A stretch of DNA of 64,000 nt from Cavenderia fasciculata. Taxonomy: Eukaryota > Evosea > Eumycetozoa > Acytosteliales > Cavenderiaceae. Position 1 is the stretch's first letter; each line of letters starts with the position of its first letter. The position numbers were made by a program, and so were the translations under genes. The stretch lies in NCBI RefSeq assembly GCF_000203815.1, contig NW_004457723.1, positions 1,054,001 through 1,118,000 on the forward strand, read 5' to 3'. Below are positions 23,510 through 35,820 of the stretch, piece by piece. The notes below the pieces were generated by a model. It saw nothing but the letters and a program-made list of their open reading frames with translations. It was not told the DNA's origin and ran no database searches.

Positions 23510-25839
23510 TCATTTATCATTTTTATTGTCAATCATTTCTTTTAGAATAGTAGAAGCAGGACCTGACAAACCATTTTGGTTACTTAGAGAACTGAGTAAA
23601 TTCTTTACAAAGTTGAAATCCAAATCTACAGGTCGGTTTATATCCTCCTCTTCTTGTGTTGTATCTTGTTGATTCTTTTCATCATCATCGTATTTAACCT
23701 TTTCAAATGATTGTCCAATCGTTGATTGTGATAATTCTAAATCCATTTGTTTCATTAAACTTGATAAAGATGATGGATTATTATTATTTTGATTGTTTTT
23801 GATAGTATTATTATTATTTCCTTTTAAATGTCCAAGATAAATATTATCATAATCTAATAATATTTCATCTTCATCATCCTCTTCTTCTTCTTCCTCTTGT
23901 TCATCTTCATCTTCATAATCACCAATATCATCATATAATCCATCGTCGGTACTGTCATCATCATAATCTTCGTCATAGTCACTATCTTCCATTTCTAATT
24001 TCTCTGTAATTCCAACTACATTTTTCAATGTTGATAAGAATTTATTTGGATTAAATTCTACACTAGTATTTGAATCCCTAAAAAATAAATAAGAGATCAT
24101 AGTCAGTCAGTCAATCAATTTAAATATTGTTTTTTTAATATACATACTTTTTCTTATTATTGAAATCTACACCATCAACTGATGATTTTTGATTCATCAT
24201 TTTCATAAAAGAGTTTGATAGATTATTCATCATATCTACTTCTTGTTTTTTCATATTATTAAAATTGTTTTGTTGATTATCCTTGTTATTCTTTGTTGAT
24301 TGTTTTGATTGTTGTTTTTGTTGTTGTTCTTGTTCCAATTTTGAAAATTCAGATAATAGATCTTCAAATCTACTTGGAATTTTATCCAACCATTTATCTT
24401 GACTTGGTTCTCCGTATTGTTTGTCCATTTGATCAATCAAATCTTGTTGATTTGTATTTTTTAAACATTCATCTATTAAATCACAAATATTATCTATATT
24501 GGATGTTGATTCTTTAGTTTGATGTTGTTGTTGTTGTTGATATTCTAATTTTGCTTTTTCCAATTTTTGTTTGTATCCAGAAGATGTTGGAATATTATCA
24601 CCAAAATAATTGGTTGATTCCAATCTTTTCAAATACTCTTTCCATTTTTCATTATTATTGTCTAGTTGTATGATGGTACTAGTATTTTTTTTGACCAAAG
24701 ATTTCTGATACAACATTTCCAAAGAACAATGAATTTTAATACCAAGTGTAGTTGGATGATAGATTGGTGAAGTTGGTTTGGGGAGTGGAGGAAAGGATCG
24801 AGGTTGATAGAATTTTTGTTGTTTGATTTGTGCATAGAGACATCGGGTGAATCGAGCTTTGGTTTGAATGTTTTGAGAGGCTGTAGTAGGTGCTGGGAAT
24901 CTTGTCATTTTCGATGCCGCCAACATATCCTTTTCATCTCTCTCACAAAATGTACTGACCAAACTACTGATCAATCCTGGATACATTTTCAATACATAGG
25001 CAACTTGAGTAGGTACCACGATCGATGCAATATGATTTTGATCCTTTTCAAAATATTTCCTCGATTCGAATCTTGCCATTCTCTTGTTTAAAATATCCAT
25101 TGTCTTTTGTGAACACTTTGTATCGTATTGATTCAACGAATGTTTGATCACATCCAAAGCAATGGGTAGAGTCATTTTAAAAGGCAGTGATTCCAATTCA
25201 TTGGGAGACGACGGTTGAGGAATAACGTGCAAGTGTCCACCACGAATAAATACACGGTTCACCGTCGACGCTGGTTTCATCCATCTAGGTAGACTCTTTG
25301 CCGATTCAATCAACATGAATTCCCCATCATTATCTCTAATAAAGATAGTACAGTAATTAAATTGTTTAGATAACCGTAACAACATATAAACAATAAACCA
25401 TTCATCATCGATTGCATCACCAAATCTTGTTCTACCATATAAATATTCAATTGGTTTACCTAAAATTAAAAAGAAACAATTAGTATAAATATAGTATTAC
25501 TTTATATATATATAACATACCAGATATATTTAAATGTTTTGAATCTTGTTTAGATTGTAAAAAGAAAGGATCTCTTTGCCATAGATAATGATCGAGTTTA
25601 AAAGTATGAGATAGATACTCTTGTATTTGATCTCTTTGTTTTGATAATTGTCGACCACCACTTGCTTCCAAATGATCTTCATCAATGTATATACGATAGT
25701 CTACGTATAGGTCTTCGAGGTCTATTGACCCATCACCATCAGCGTCTTGACCCAATGGCGGCATTTCGAAATCTTCATGATTGAATGATTCGTATTCATC
25801 ATCATCATCTTCTTCCTCTATTCTTGCTTTGTTCTTCAT
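23510..25839 (-). CDS. ecd: Ecdysoneless (ECD/hSGT1) homologue
   Basis: Three exons, 25839-25521, 25459-24148 and 24077-23510, give about 732 residues. The conserved N-terminal half carries the family marks FGDAIDDEWFIVYMLL, DNDGEFMLIESAKSLPRWM and NRVFIRGGHLHVIPQ. The C-terminal half is low complexity with Gln and Asn runs, and near residue 570 it becomes very acidic, as in animal ECD. ECD proteins act in pre-mRNA splicing and the R2TP/PRPF8 pathway and in cell-cycle progress. The start chosen, MKNKARIEEE, follows an in-frame extension that reads as AT-rich leader. It is divergent from the NDUFAF5 gene. Confidence 0.93.
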
Positions 25840-26024
25840 TCTATATATACAAATGAAATAATATGTATATATATTGTGGATAAAATGAAGATATAGTCGT
25901 AAATTCAACAAAATCGATTTAAATTGAATTCAAAATGCAATGAAATTAATTAAAAGCAAACAAACGAACGAATACTTTATAGTTTGTTCAATACAGATAT
26001 TTATATTTGTATAAACCAAAAGAT
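25840..26024. promoter_or_regulatory. Shared promoter gap of ecd and ndufaf5
   Basis: Only 185 bases lie between the divergent start codons. The gap is AT-rich with several short T runs on each strand. A bidirectional promoter is inferred from spacing alone. Confidence 0.5.
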
Positions 26025-27627
26025 ATGTTAAGACAATGTTGTACACGAATTAGGGTACCTTCTGTCAATCATAATAGTCTACTTTCATCATCCACTCAAA
26101 CTTATTTACAACAACAACGATCAAATAAGAACTATAGTGATGGAGGAATTAGATCGATGATATCATCAACCAACCCAACAAGATATGTAAATTATACAAA
26201 GATGACTGTATTTGATACACAGTTAAAGAATCAACACAAGAGTAATATCACTAGAATACAAGACCCACAATCATACGATTATCTTTTCAATGAAGTTGGT
26301 TACCGATTGGCTGATCGTATTCTTGATATCAAAGACGTTAAATTAAACAAGGTATTAGACTTTGGATCTAGAAATGGTTCATTATTACCTCATTTAAATA
26401 CTATTAAACAACAAATAGATCAACATAATCAATTTAAAAGACAACAACAACAGAATAACAACAATCAAGTTGATAATAATAATAATAATGAAGATGATTC
26501 AATGGAAATAACAATGGTTGATTCAAGTAGAGATATGTTGTATAGAGACGAACAATTGGATTCAAATTATAGTTGTATGTACCTACCCCTACCTAATACT
26601 AGACGTATTGATGTAACATATGATGACTGACTAATATTTGATACGACCGACAGTTAAAACAAATAGAGTATTGGTTAATAGTATGGAAGATCCATTACCT
26701 CTGGAAAAGGGATCATACGATTTGGTTATTAGTAATCTTTCACTTCACTGGATAAATGATTTACCAGGTGTATTTAGTCATCTTCATCAATTGTTAAAAC
26801 CAAATGGTATTATATTGGCTTCCATGTTGGGCGAGGAAACATTAACTGAATTAAAGTATGGATAATATATTTATAAATATTAACTTTTATATTCAATATT
26901 AATATTTATTTATTAATATTTATTTATTTATATTTATTTATTCTTTTTTAGGGACGCATTATATTTGGCAGAGATTGAAAGAGAGGGAGGATTTAGTGCA
27001 CATGTTAGTCCATTTGCAAAGTTGAGTGATGCTGGTAATTTATTGTCACGTGCAAAGTTTAATCTACCAACTATCGATACTGAAGTGTTAAAGATAAAGT
27101 ATAGCAATATGTTTACACTCATGAAAGATCTACAAAACATGGGAGAGAACAATGCAGTTCTCAAGCGAAGATTGTGGACTAGTAAAGACACCTTTTTGGC
27201 AGCCAGCTCAATCTACAGTGCCTTGCACGGAAACAAAGAGGATGGCACTGTCAACGCCACCTTTCAAGTAATCTATCTCATCGGATGGTCACCACATCAA
27301 TCTCAACCAAAACCATTGCCAAGAGGAAGTGCCAAAAAACATCTTAGTGAAATTGGTACAGGAATTAAATTAGATGATCATGTAAGCAAGTCATCATCAC
27401 CCTTTACAAGTGGTGATAATAATAATAGTAATAATAATGCAGGTAGTTGTAGAAAACAAGAGTCTACTGCTGGACAAGAAGAAGAGAAAGAAACCAAAAA
27501 ACCTCAATTGGAATTTGATCCAACTTTAAATGAACCAGTTCCAGTGACTGAAGATTTTGTCATTAAAAGATTGGACAAACATGGTAACCTACACGACACA
27601 TCAGCGAAAAAAGAAGATGATAAATAA
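26025..27627 (+). CDS. ndufaf5: Complex I assembly methyltransferase NDUFAF5
   Basis: Three exons, 26025-26574, 26654-26855 and 26952-27627, give about 475 residues. The N-terminus MLRQCCTRIRVP is a likely mitochondrial targeting peptide. The SAM-binding motif is seen at VLDFGSRNGSLLPHL and, after an Asn/Gln-rich insertion, VDSSRDML. The family signature SNLSLHWINDLPGVFSHLH follows. The C-terminal block EREGGFSAHVSPFAKLSDAG, then MFTLMKDLQNMGE, closely follows human NDUFAF5, which hydroxylates an arginine of NDUFS7 during complex I assembly. The C-terminus carries an extra charged tail of about 80 residues. Confidence 0.93.
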
Positions 27628-28288
27628 ATCAACAACAACAATAACAACAACAACAACAGCAAAGTACAACAATGTCAGTTGGTCAACTGATAATATCAAT
27701 TTATAATAATAGTTTTATAATTATTATTCGTAATAATATCCATTAGTATTATTATTATTATAGAATTCGAGAATGGAAAAAAAAAGGTATACCAAATATA
27801 TAACTTGCGATGTGATTGAAAGGGATGATGGCATCATTGAATAATATAATTATATTATATTATCACTTCGTCGTTTCTTTCCATTGTGTAGAATGAGACA
27901 GATGATGTATTATGATAATAAGGAAAATTTTCAAGTTACGACATCGTTTAGATCTAAACCCCATACCTCACCTGCTTGTTGGGATGGGGGGGGGGGGTGT
28001 AGTACCAAGGTGAACATAATGTTGTTTTGTTTTTTTAGAAACACCCACCTCTCTATCTTGTCCCTCTGTACAAGATAATCGAGATATAAAATATATTCAA
28101 CCACACAAACACTCCTCTCTTTACTTGTTTTATTTCTACCTACCTATGATTATTATTACTATTATTATTACTTTAATATATAAATTATAAAAAAGTATTT
28201 ATAATCACTTTCCTACCCCTCCATTTTTGTTTATATTTAATATTTAAAAAAAACAACCAACAACAATAATAATAATTAATATTTAAAT
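27628..28288. other. Spacer with a G12 homopolymer
   Basis: This 0.66-kb spacer has CAACAA repeats after ndufaf5, TATAAT-rich sequence and an uninterrupted run of twelve G at about 27986-27997, striking in such an AT-rich genome. A 64-codon frame spanning the G run has no support. The last 100 bases look like an A-rich leader for the Nudix gene. Confidence 0.55.
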
Positions 28289-28966
28289 ATGGCAAAGGAC
28301 CAATCTGGAACAATACCAATAAGAATTAAAAAAATCAAATTACAAGATGAAAATGGAGATGTTTCTGGTAGATTACAAGTTTGTGGACAATTTCAAATGT
28401 TGATGATTACAAATTCTTCAACTGGAAGTGAAAGAGTATTTCCAAAAGGATCGGTTAAAAAATCAGAATCTTTGAAAAAGGCAGCCAAAAGAGAAACTAT
28501 GGAAGAATGTGGAATCAAAGGAAAGATTTTAAATAGAGAACCACCGATTGTAGTGACTGATACATCAAAAGGATCAATCATCCATTACTATCCAATGTTG
28601 GTCACAAAAAAGAAAAAAGAATGGGATGAAATGGACAAGAGACAAAGAATTTGGGTACCACTAGACCAATGCCTATCGCAATCTGATCAACTACAATTCA
28701 AACCTTATATTCACCAAGCTATTCTATCTTTGGCAAGATTTATATCAACCATTCCAAGTTGTACAAATATTAATGTTCAAACTCCAATGAACCCAGACGA
28801 ATGGAAACAAACAAAGAAAATGGTAGAAAAATATTTATTATTTGATCCAACCAAACAACAAAAAAAACAACAAAAAAAAGACAAACAAGATCAAGAGGAC
28901 AATAGTAATAAACAATCAAGTAGTAATGAGAGTGGTGGGATTATTGTATCTCCAACTACTGCTTAA
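28289..28966 (+). CDS. Nudix hydrolase, diphosphoinositol phosphohydrolase-like
   Basis: A single exon encodes 225 residues. The complete Nudix box is present: G54, E60, R68, E69, E72, E73 and G75 in the GX5EX7REUXEEXG pattern. The preceding SERVFPKGSVKKSES segment resembles the WxxPKGxxExGE part of enzymes that cleave diphosphoinositol polyphosphates and dinucleotide polyphosphates. The C-terminal 45 residues are a Gln/Lys/Asn-rich tail. Substrate is inferred from family resemblance only; an mRNA-decapping or ADP-ribose role cannot be excluded. Confidence 0.85.
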   Translation: MAKDQSGTIPIRIKKIKLQDENGDVSGRLQVCGQFQMLMITNSSTGSERVFPKGSVKKSESLKKAAKRETMEECGIKGKILNREPPIVVTDTSKGSIIHYYPMLVTKKKKEWDEMDKRQRIWVPLDQCLSQSDQLQFKPYIHQAILSLARFISTIPSCTNINVQTPMNPDEWKQTKKMVEKYLLFDPTKQQKKQQKKDKQDQEDNSNKQSSSNESGGIIVSPTTA

Positions 28967-29041
28967 TATTTAATATCTATTTTGAGTTTTTAATATACAT
29001 ATATTGATTTATGGTTTATTTGGTTGTTTTTTGTTTTTTGT

Positions 29042-31011
29042 TTACTCTGCTCTAATACTCATAGTATCTAATAAAGCTTCAAGATGCTCAGAATTATTTT
29101 TAAGGGTACTGATGATATCTATGGCTTGTTGAGTGATTTCTGAATCCATGTGATCTCTGTATTGGTCCAACAACTTGATGCCTTCAGCCTTGATGAATCT
29201 TTCTTGGTATTTTTTGTTGTTTGGTCCTTTAGCAAACAATAGAGCTAGTGCCTTGAGCAACTCTTTGACAAGAGCAGCAACGGTGGAAGTGGTTTTTAAG
29301 ATTTCAGCCATTGACTCTACAACACCGGCCTTGACGAGATAGTCAGACTGAGAGGCCTGAGCACCAGAGGTAGCGTTGACCAAAGCCCATGCAGCCTCAC
29401 GTTTAGAGTCTTCGTGTCCCGTAGCAACAATGGTGATGAGCTGGGGAATGATTTTAGCATCGATGATCATTTGGATCTGGCTTGGTGGACCGGCGGCAAA
29501 GTTGCTGATTGTCCAAGCCGACTCTTTGATCAAACCTGTCTTTTGACTATTGAGCAGAGCGGAGAGATTGGACAACAAACCAGGTGTAAGGATCTTCTCG
29601 GCAATATGGTCATCGCACGAGGCAATATTACCGACGACACGAAGAGAAGGTGTTTTGATACTGTGAGAGGTGTGGTTCATCAACTCGAGAATACGAGCAA
29701 AGATGTTGAGTGATAGGAAATAGTCGATTTGGAAGTCGGGATAATCGGTAATATAAGAGAGACCCCAACAAGAGTCGACAACAACCTCTTCATCTTGAGA
29801 GTAGATGAGTTTGGCAAAGATAGGTAGTGCCTGCTTGGCCACTTCAAATGGTGGGAATGGCTTGTTCTTGACAAGGTTTTGGAGTGCCCATGTAGTGTTT
29901 CTAATGACACTAACTGTTTGTTCAAATGATGACTGTAGGATGGCTACAAAGGTGGGAATCACACCATGACTAATCACCAAATCTCTACACTTGGTACCGT
30001 CACCTGCAATGTTACCCAATGCCCATACAGCCTGTTCTCTAACATCTGAATTGGGTGATTTTAATAATGGAACCATTGCAGCAATAGCTCCATGTTCAAC
30101 AACAGCTCTTGTTTGTTCTGATGTACCAGATGCTATATTAGTTAATGCCCATGCTGCTTCAAACTAAATAGAAAATAGAAAGTTAATATATATATATATA
30201 TATTTATATTTATATTCTACATACTTGTAAAGCATAACGATCCTTTTCTTCCAAGAATTTAATTAATCTTGGGATGACACCAGCTTTGACAACTTCTTTA
30301 ATTGGTGGATTTCTTTCAATAGCCAACAATTTTCTTAGACCAGTGGTAGCAGCAAGAGTCACTTCGTAATCTGCACTGTAAATATCGGCCACCAATATTG
30401 GTAATTGTTCTTCTACTTTTTTAGTTGTTGGGTTTGTTGATTCCTTTGCTGCATCTACTTCAGCCTTGCTAAAAATCTTTAACAAGTTTGCCTAAAAAAA
30501 TAATATTAAATCATGTGTTAATAGAGATAGATAGATAAAGGTGACAAGCTGTCCTGGTACATACGTCTTGAACATTGAATACAATTAATATAGCCAAAGT
30601 CTCTAAAAGTTTGATACGAAGAGCATCACGCAACTCTGCATTGTCATGAAGTGAAGAGGGGAGGATTTCAAAGATCAATTTGATAATATCTTGACACTTG
30701 GTGTTTAGAGATGGGTCTGATGAGAAGGGAAATACAGCTATCAAGAGATCTGCCAATGATGCAATCAAAAACTCATCACATACTAATGACTTTTGTTCAA
30801 AGGCTTTCTGTAACTGTTCTGTAACTACCTTTAGATGATCTACCCATACCTTTCTTTCTTGAAATTTAATATCCTATAAATAATATAAGATGTATAAGTA
30901 ATAATAATAATAATAGTTTATTGTTAGATTCTATAATATAAACCAACCAACCAACATCAACTACACAAAACATACATTTAATAAAGTTAAAATCTTGTTG
31001 GTATAATTCAT
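29042..31011 (-). CDS. Importin-alpha ARM-repeat protein with unusual N-terminus
   Basis: Four exons, 31011-30976, 30873-30565, 30491-30225 and 30163-29042, give about 577 residues, all in one frame. From about residue 130 the protein is importin-alpha: [55 protein letters not shown] and the following armadillo repeats, which hold the nuclear localisation signal grooves. The basic importin-beta-binding segment expected at the N-terminus is absent. In its place are about 115 residues predicted to be helical, with a faint resemblance to eIF3m or another PCI-type protein. No IBB-like exon was found upstream. An alternative promoter, a fused gene or a misassembly are all possible. Confidence 0.8.
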
Positions 31012-32451
31012 TTGGCAATGTGTATGTATGTATGTGTGTTTAAAACAAAAAGCTAACTATATTTATCTGTATCTCTCTCTACTTCTATCTCTTTGACAAA
31101 AAAATGATAATGACAGCAGTACTATTGATAGATATGGTTGACTCAGTAATGAAATTGAGGAAAATAGCACAATTCCAAGAAGCAAAAATCTCGATTATTG
31201 CCAGAAGTTCTGGCAGATTTTTATTAAAGATGGAGCTTTTGATCGGAACTTTCGTGTCAAGCATCTGACTGAGACGCTGTGAATTAAATAATACATACCT
31301 CTTGGTGTGTAATGAACATGGATGTACATTATTGGACTACGCCGATTTAGTCTATTCTTTGACATAAATTTCATTGCAACCAAATTTCTTTCATGTGACA
31401 CGCCAATCATGTCAATGAATAGACTAAATGGATATGGGCTAAAAAAAAGGTAGACCTATAATGGCAAGAAGACAAGTCCGAATGGTTTAATGCTCTCTCC
31501 TTTGGTTTGTCGGATTATCGTATTGCCCAGGAAGCTTATCGCGAAGCTTACAAAAGCCAACATGTTGGACGCACAATTGCGTAACCAACGCCATTTCGAT
31601 GGCACTCGAGCAACCTTCTCTGTGACACCTGGTCAGATGGTCAAGATTACTAGATCGGCTCTCGACACCCACAAGGTGGAGTCTGGGAAAAAAGATCGTA
31701 GTTTCAAAACCATAGAGAATTTGGTTTGGGGAGTGTTCGGTAGATTGGCTAATGTTTGAATTGATGGCGGCTTGAATCATCTTACAATTAATTGACCAAT
31801 CGTCTCGGCCATCAATCATCTTACGAATTACAGAAAGAATATCTCTATTGATACGTTCAGTCTGACGCTGTGGATGTGGAAGTCACAATTTAGAACAACA
31901 ATGATGGAAGAATTAATAGATGGTTACTAAACTTAATCGTTGTAAAACAACCCTTTTAACATTAAAGGTGAAGATGATAGTCATTATTACAGATGAAAAA
32001 ATCTGAATTAGGTCACAATGATTCATACAAATAATAATTTATGCTGATTCTAGATTCTCCAAAAGTATACTATTAAACATTACCAATTTTATATGCTATT
32101 TCATATTCCTGTAAGATCGATGATCTGAACCATATATATACACAAATATCTCTCTCTCTCTCTCTTTTCTGATACAATGATTTAAAAAGTGGGTTCATCA
32201 ATGATTATGAACCAAACGACCAAGTTTTTAAAATTATTATTAATAAAAATTAATATCAATTTAACCTTTTTGTACATAGATAATATAGATATAGATAGAT
32301 ATATAGATAGACATACATATACAATCAATATCATACCGCAATTAAAAATAGTCATAACATTTATTATATCTTGATTGATTGATTCAAGATTGGAGTTGCC
32401 CCGTATTGTACAATACACTGCACCCCTTATATAGTCATATATAGAGACACA
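31012..32451. other. Spacer holding a retroelement fragment
   Basis: This 1.4-kb spacer lies between the importin-alpha start and the deubiquitinase gene. The part from about 31480 to 31885 is a retroelement remnant described separately. Sequence from about 31190 to 31440 is less AT-rich and may be further decayed element, but I cannot assign it. A TC microsatellite is at about 32149-32165 and ATAGAT repeats near 32285-32310. Confidence 0.55.
31480..31885 (-). mobile_element. Ty3/gypsy-type retrotransposon fossil, integrase part
   Basis: On the minus strand this fragment resembles the C-terminal part of a retroelement integrase: a PQRQTER motif is followed by a region like the end of the catalytic core, including an NQILYG motif. 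Ty3/gypsy elements of the Skipper or DGLT-A kind are known in dictyostelids. Only this short part of pol is seen, no LTR was found, and it is broken. Its decay suggests an old insertion. Confidence 0.7.
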
Positions 32452-34907
32452 ATGTTAACGGCAACTTCAACATCATCTTTGACCCCTGGAACATCCTCAG
32501 CAACAGCTGTTGATATAAACAACAATAACAATAACAATAATATTAATAATACATCGCCGGCGACTAATCATATAAATGGAACGACAACGGCAATGACCAC
32601 GACGACGACAACGACAAGTTCATCTCCTTTAACATCTCCGTCAAAGAAACAACAACAACCACATACACCATCACCTCCAACAACAACAACAACCACTACT
32701 ACTGCTACTTCTATATCATCATCACATACAAAACAAGCTACATCAACTTGTAGTCATGTGGAAGCATTTAAAACAGAAAATGATGGATTAAATACATTGT
32801 CAATCGTTCAACAATATATACTATATTGGAAATCTGGTCCAATAGGTGATGTTAGAGTAAGTCTTTTCTACTTGTAAATTCATTCATCGTACTCAAGCTG
32901 ACAAACATATCATTCCCCATCATCTTGTAGTTACCATCTCTGAGTTGCTCAACATGTCATTGTTTTAATGGTCGTATTCATCTATGTCTTCAATGTTTTC
33001 ATTTGGCTTGTTGGAAAGACAAACATATTATATCTCATTTTGATAAAACCGGTCATTATCTAGGTAAACCCAATCAATCAATCAATCAATCACGAATCAC
33101 ATGTGATTCTAATCATTCTATCTTTTTTTTTTATATTTAGCAATGGATGCAAACTTGAATCAAATATACTGTAACAAGTGTAATGATTATATATACGACA
33201 AACAATTTGAAGATATAATGGAGAATGTTCGTTTAGAATATGCTGTTTCATTACAAGATTATTCAAGTATGATTGATTGAGATAAGAGGGTAATCAACAA
33301 ATCAATGATTGCAGACTAACCAATCTTATTTACTCTATCTATAGATCCAACACCAAAAAGAGTAAAGTATCATGTTTGGAAACCATCAGAAGAGGAAACA
33401 ACGATTTTAGAAAAGAATTCAGTGTTGAATGAATCACCATTGAATATGTTGGGACTACGCGGTCTCAATAACTTGGGCAACACTTGTTTTATGAATTCAA
33501 TCCTTCAATCTTTTATTCATAACCCATTACTTCGAAATTACTTTCTATCTGATATGCATTGTCATCGTAGATGTATTAATCGTCGTGAAAGAGAATTAAG
33601 TAATAGTAATATTAATAATAATAATAATAATAATAATAACAGTAGTAATAATAATAATAATGGTGGAAGTGATGTAGAGTTTGTTGGTGGTAGTGGACAC
33701 AACAGTCCAATGACAAATACAGGAGGAGGAGGAAATGGAACAATGAGTGATAGCGATAATAACGATGGACACTCTCAATCTTCAAACACTAGTTTACTTG
33801 CATCACAAACGTGGACTTCGACATCTATATGTTTTGGATGTGAGATGGATATATTGTTTGGACAGATATTCAGTGGTGCAAAGATGCCGTTTACACCACA
33901 CCAGTTTTTGTACAGTTGCTGGAACTATAGCAACTATTTTGCTGGATATGAGCAGCAAGATGCACACGAATTCCTCATCTCGTTGCTCAATGGTATTCAC
34001 TCGCACTGTGGAGGCTCGAGTAATGCCAAAGAGCCGTGCAACTGTATCGTGCACTGCACGTTTGGCGGTCAATTAAAATCAGAGGTCACTTGTACAAATT
34101 GTAAATTCACATCATCCACCACCGACCCTTTTATTGACATTTCATTAGATATCCCAAAATCAAAACATCATCATCATCATCATCACGATAACAATAATGA
34201 ACAACATTCAAACAATTCTAGTGGACATCATCACCACCAATCAAATAACCTATTGTCTTGTTTGGATAGATTTACACAACCAGAAAAACTAGATGAAAAA
34301 TATTTTTGCAGTAATTGCAACTCCAAGCAAGAATCAACCAAACAACTTTCATTTGGTACACTTCCAGTTGTCATTTGTTTCCATCTCAAACGGTTTGAAC
34401 AATCTCTATCTAATCGAAGAACTCACAAAATTGATACATTTATTGAATTCCCTTTAACAGTTGACATGTCACCATTTATTTCAAGTACAAGAAAGTATGT
34501 AAACTAATATTAATTTTTTTTCAAACAAATTATTTATTTATTAATTATTTATTCCAAAAAGACAAAAATTAAAAAGAAAATTCGATAGTCTAAATAATAT
34601 TATTAATGAACAACAACAACAACAAGAATCAGATAGTAATAATAATCAAAACAACAAAATGGAAACATCGGAATCTTCAACAGATTCAACACCACCAACA
34701 GTGATACCAATCGATGATTCATTTGTTTATGAATTATATGCAGTTGTCAATCACACTGGAAAGATTGATAGTGGACATTACACATCATTTGTCAAACACA
34801 ACGATCAATGGTATAAATGTGATGACTCTATGATAACCAGTTCATCACTTCAAGATATAGTTCAAAGTAAAGGTGCTTATTTATTATTTTATTTAAAAAA
34901 CAATTAG
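32452..34907 (+). CDS. Ubiquitin-specific protease, USP22/Ubp8-like
   Basis: Five exons, 32452-32856, 32931-33063, 33141-33266, 33345-34494 and 34562-34907, give about 719 residues. A low-complexity Thr/Ser/Asn N-terminus leads to a UBP zinc finger (about 100-215) with [22 protein letters not shown]. The USP catalytic core follows: Cys box [13 protein letters not shown], the YEQQDAHEF block, CxxC zinc ligands in VTCTNCKF and YFCSNCNS, and the His box [22 protein letters not shown]22 and Ubp8 remove ubiquitin from H2B within the SAGA complex. The zinc-finger-plus-core order fits, but USP3-like paralogues share it. Poly-Asn and poly-His insertions break up the core. Confidence 0.88.
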
Positions 34908-35820
34908 AATATAAAAAGGATAATAATCAAAATAATAATCAAAATAGCCAAAACAGTCCAAAATAATAATAGTACTAATAATTAACGAACGAACGAACGA
35001 AAACAATAAACAAAAGAAGAACGAATGATTCCAAATACCAATAATAGAATACATAGATGTAATCCTTTGTCCTATTACTATTATAATCCATCCATTAAAA
35101 TATCTAAAGACTCGTTTCGTGCAGCAAAAAAATATTTTTTTTTAGTTTTCCTTTCCACGGACGTCGGTGTGTGATGATCGCATCGAATTGCATGAACTTA
35201 CGAAGTACATTTCTTTCTTGTTATCTTTTACCTTTAACAAATAAAACAACTATACCAACATCTAAAGTTATTTTCTTTACTCGAAAAGACTTTTAACATT
35301 AAACATCATCACATCTCTCTTAAACAACAACAACAACAAGATAAAGATATCTCTACCACACCAACAACCTTTGGATAACAATCTCCTTCTTTTTCCTTCT
35401 TTGTTCTTTTTATTATTATCATTATAATTTAAAGGTATGTCTTGTCAATTATCACAACTACAACAAATAGCAATAGAAATCTCAAACAATCTCTTAAAAA
35501 CAACAACCCCCATAATGAATGAATGAATTCATTATACTTTACATCGCGAAATCATCTTATTTCTCTCCTTTCTCTTTGTTATTGTTGTTATTTTGTGTAG
35601 TTTGTTTCGAAACAAAACTTATACTAATAAATTGTACTTATCATATATATAAATATATATTTATATAACCCTATCTATCAACCTTTTATCTCTCTATAAA
35701 TAGGATATAAATAGAAAAAAAGGTTCAAACAAAACCAACTTCTTTTACAAACAACAATAACAATCAACAACTAGAACCATTCCTTTTTAATTTTAACTTA
35801 ATATAAAAGTAGATTAGAAA
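34908..35820. other. Long leader region before methionine synthase
   Basis: There are CGAA repeats at about 34985-35000, then A, C and T-rich sequence with CAACAA tracts of the kind found in dictyostelid leaders. The sequence AGGTATGTC at 35434 could be a splice donor of a leader intron, but no acceptor was fixed. No protein or known RNA gene is seen. Confidence 0.5.

Noticed and set aside
31195-31440. Minus-strand 71-codon frame next to the retroelement fossil
   Set aside because: It may be more of the same old element, but nothing in it could be assigned to a retroelement part, so it was not added to the fossil.
35500-35520. CCCATAA sequence like the upstream element of dictyostelid small nuclear RNA genes
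   Set aside because: The first base of the motif does not fit and no class I or snRNA sequence follows at the usual distance.
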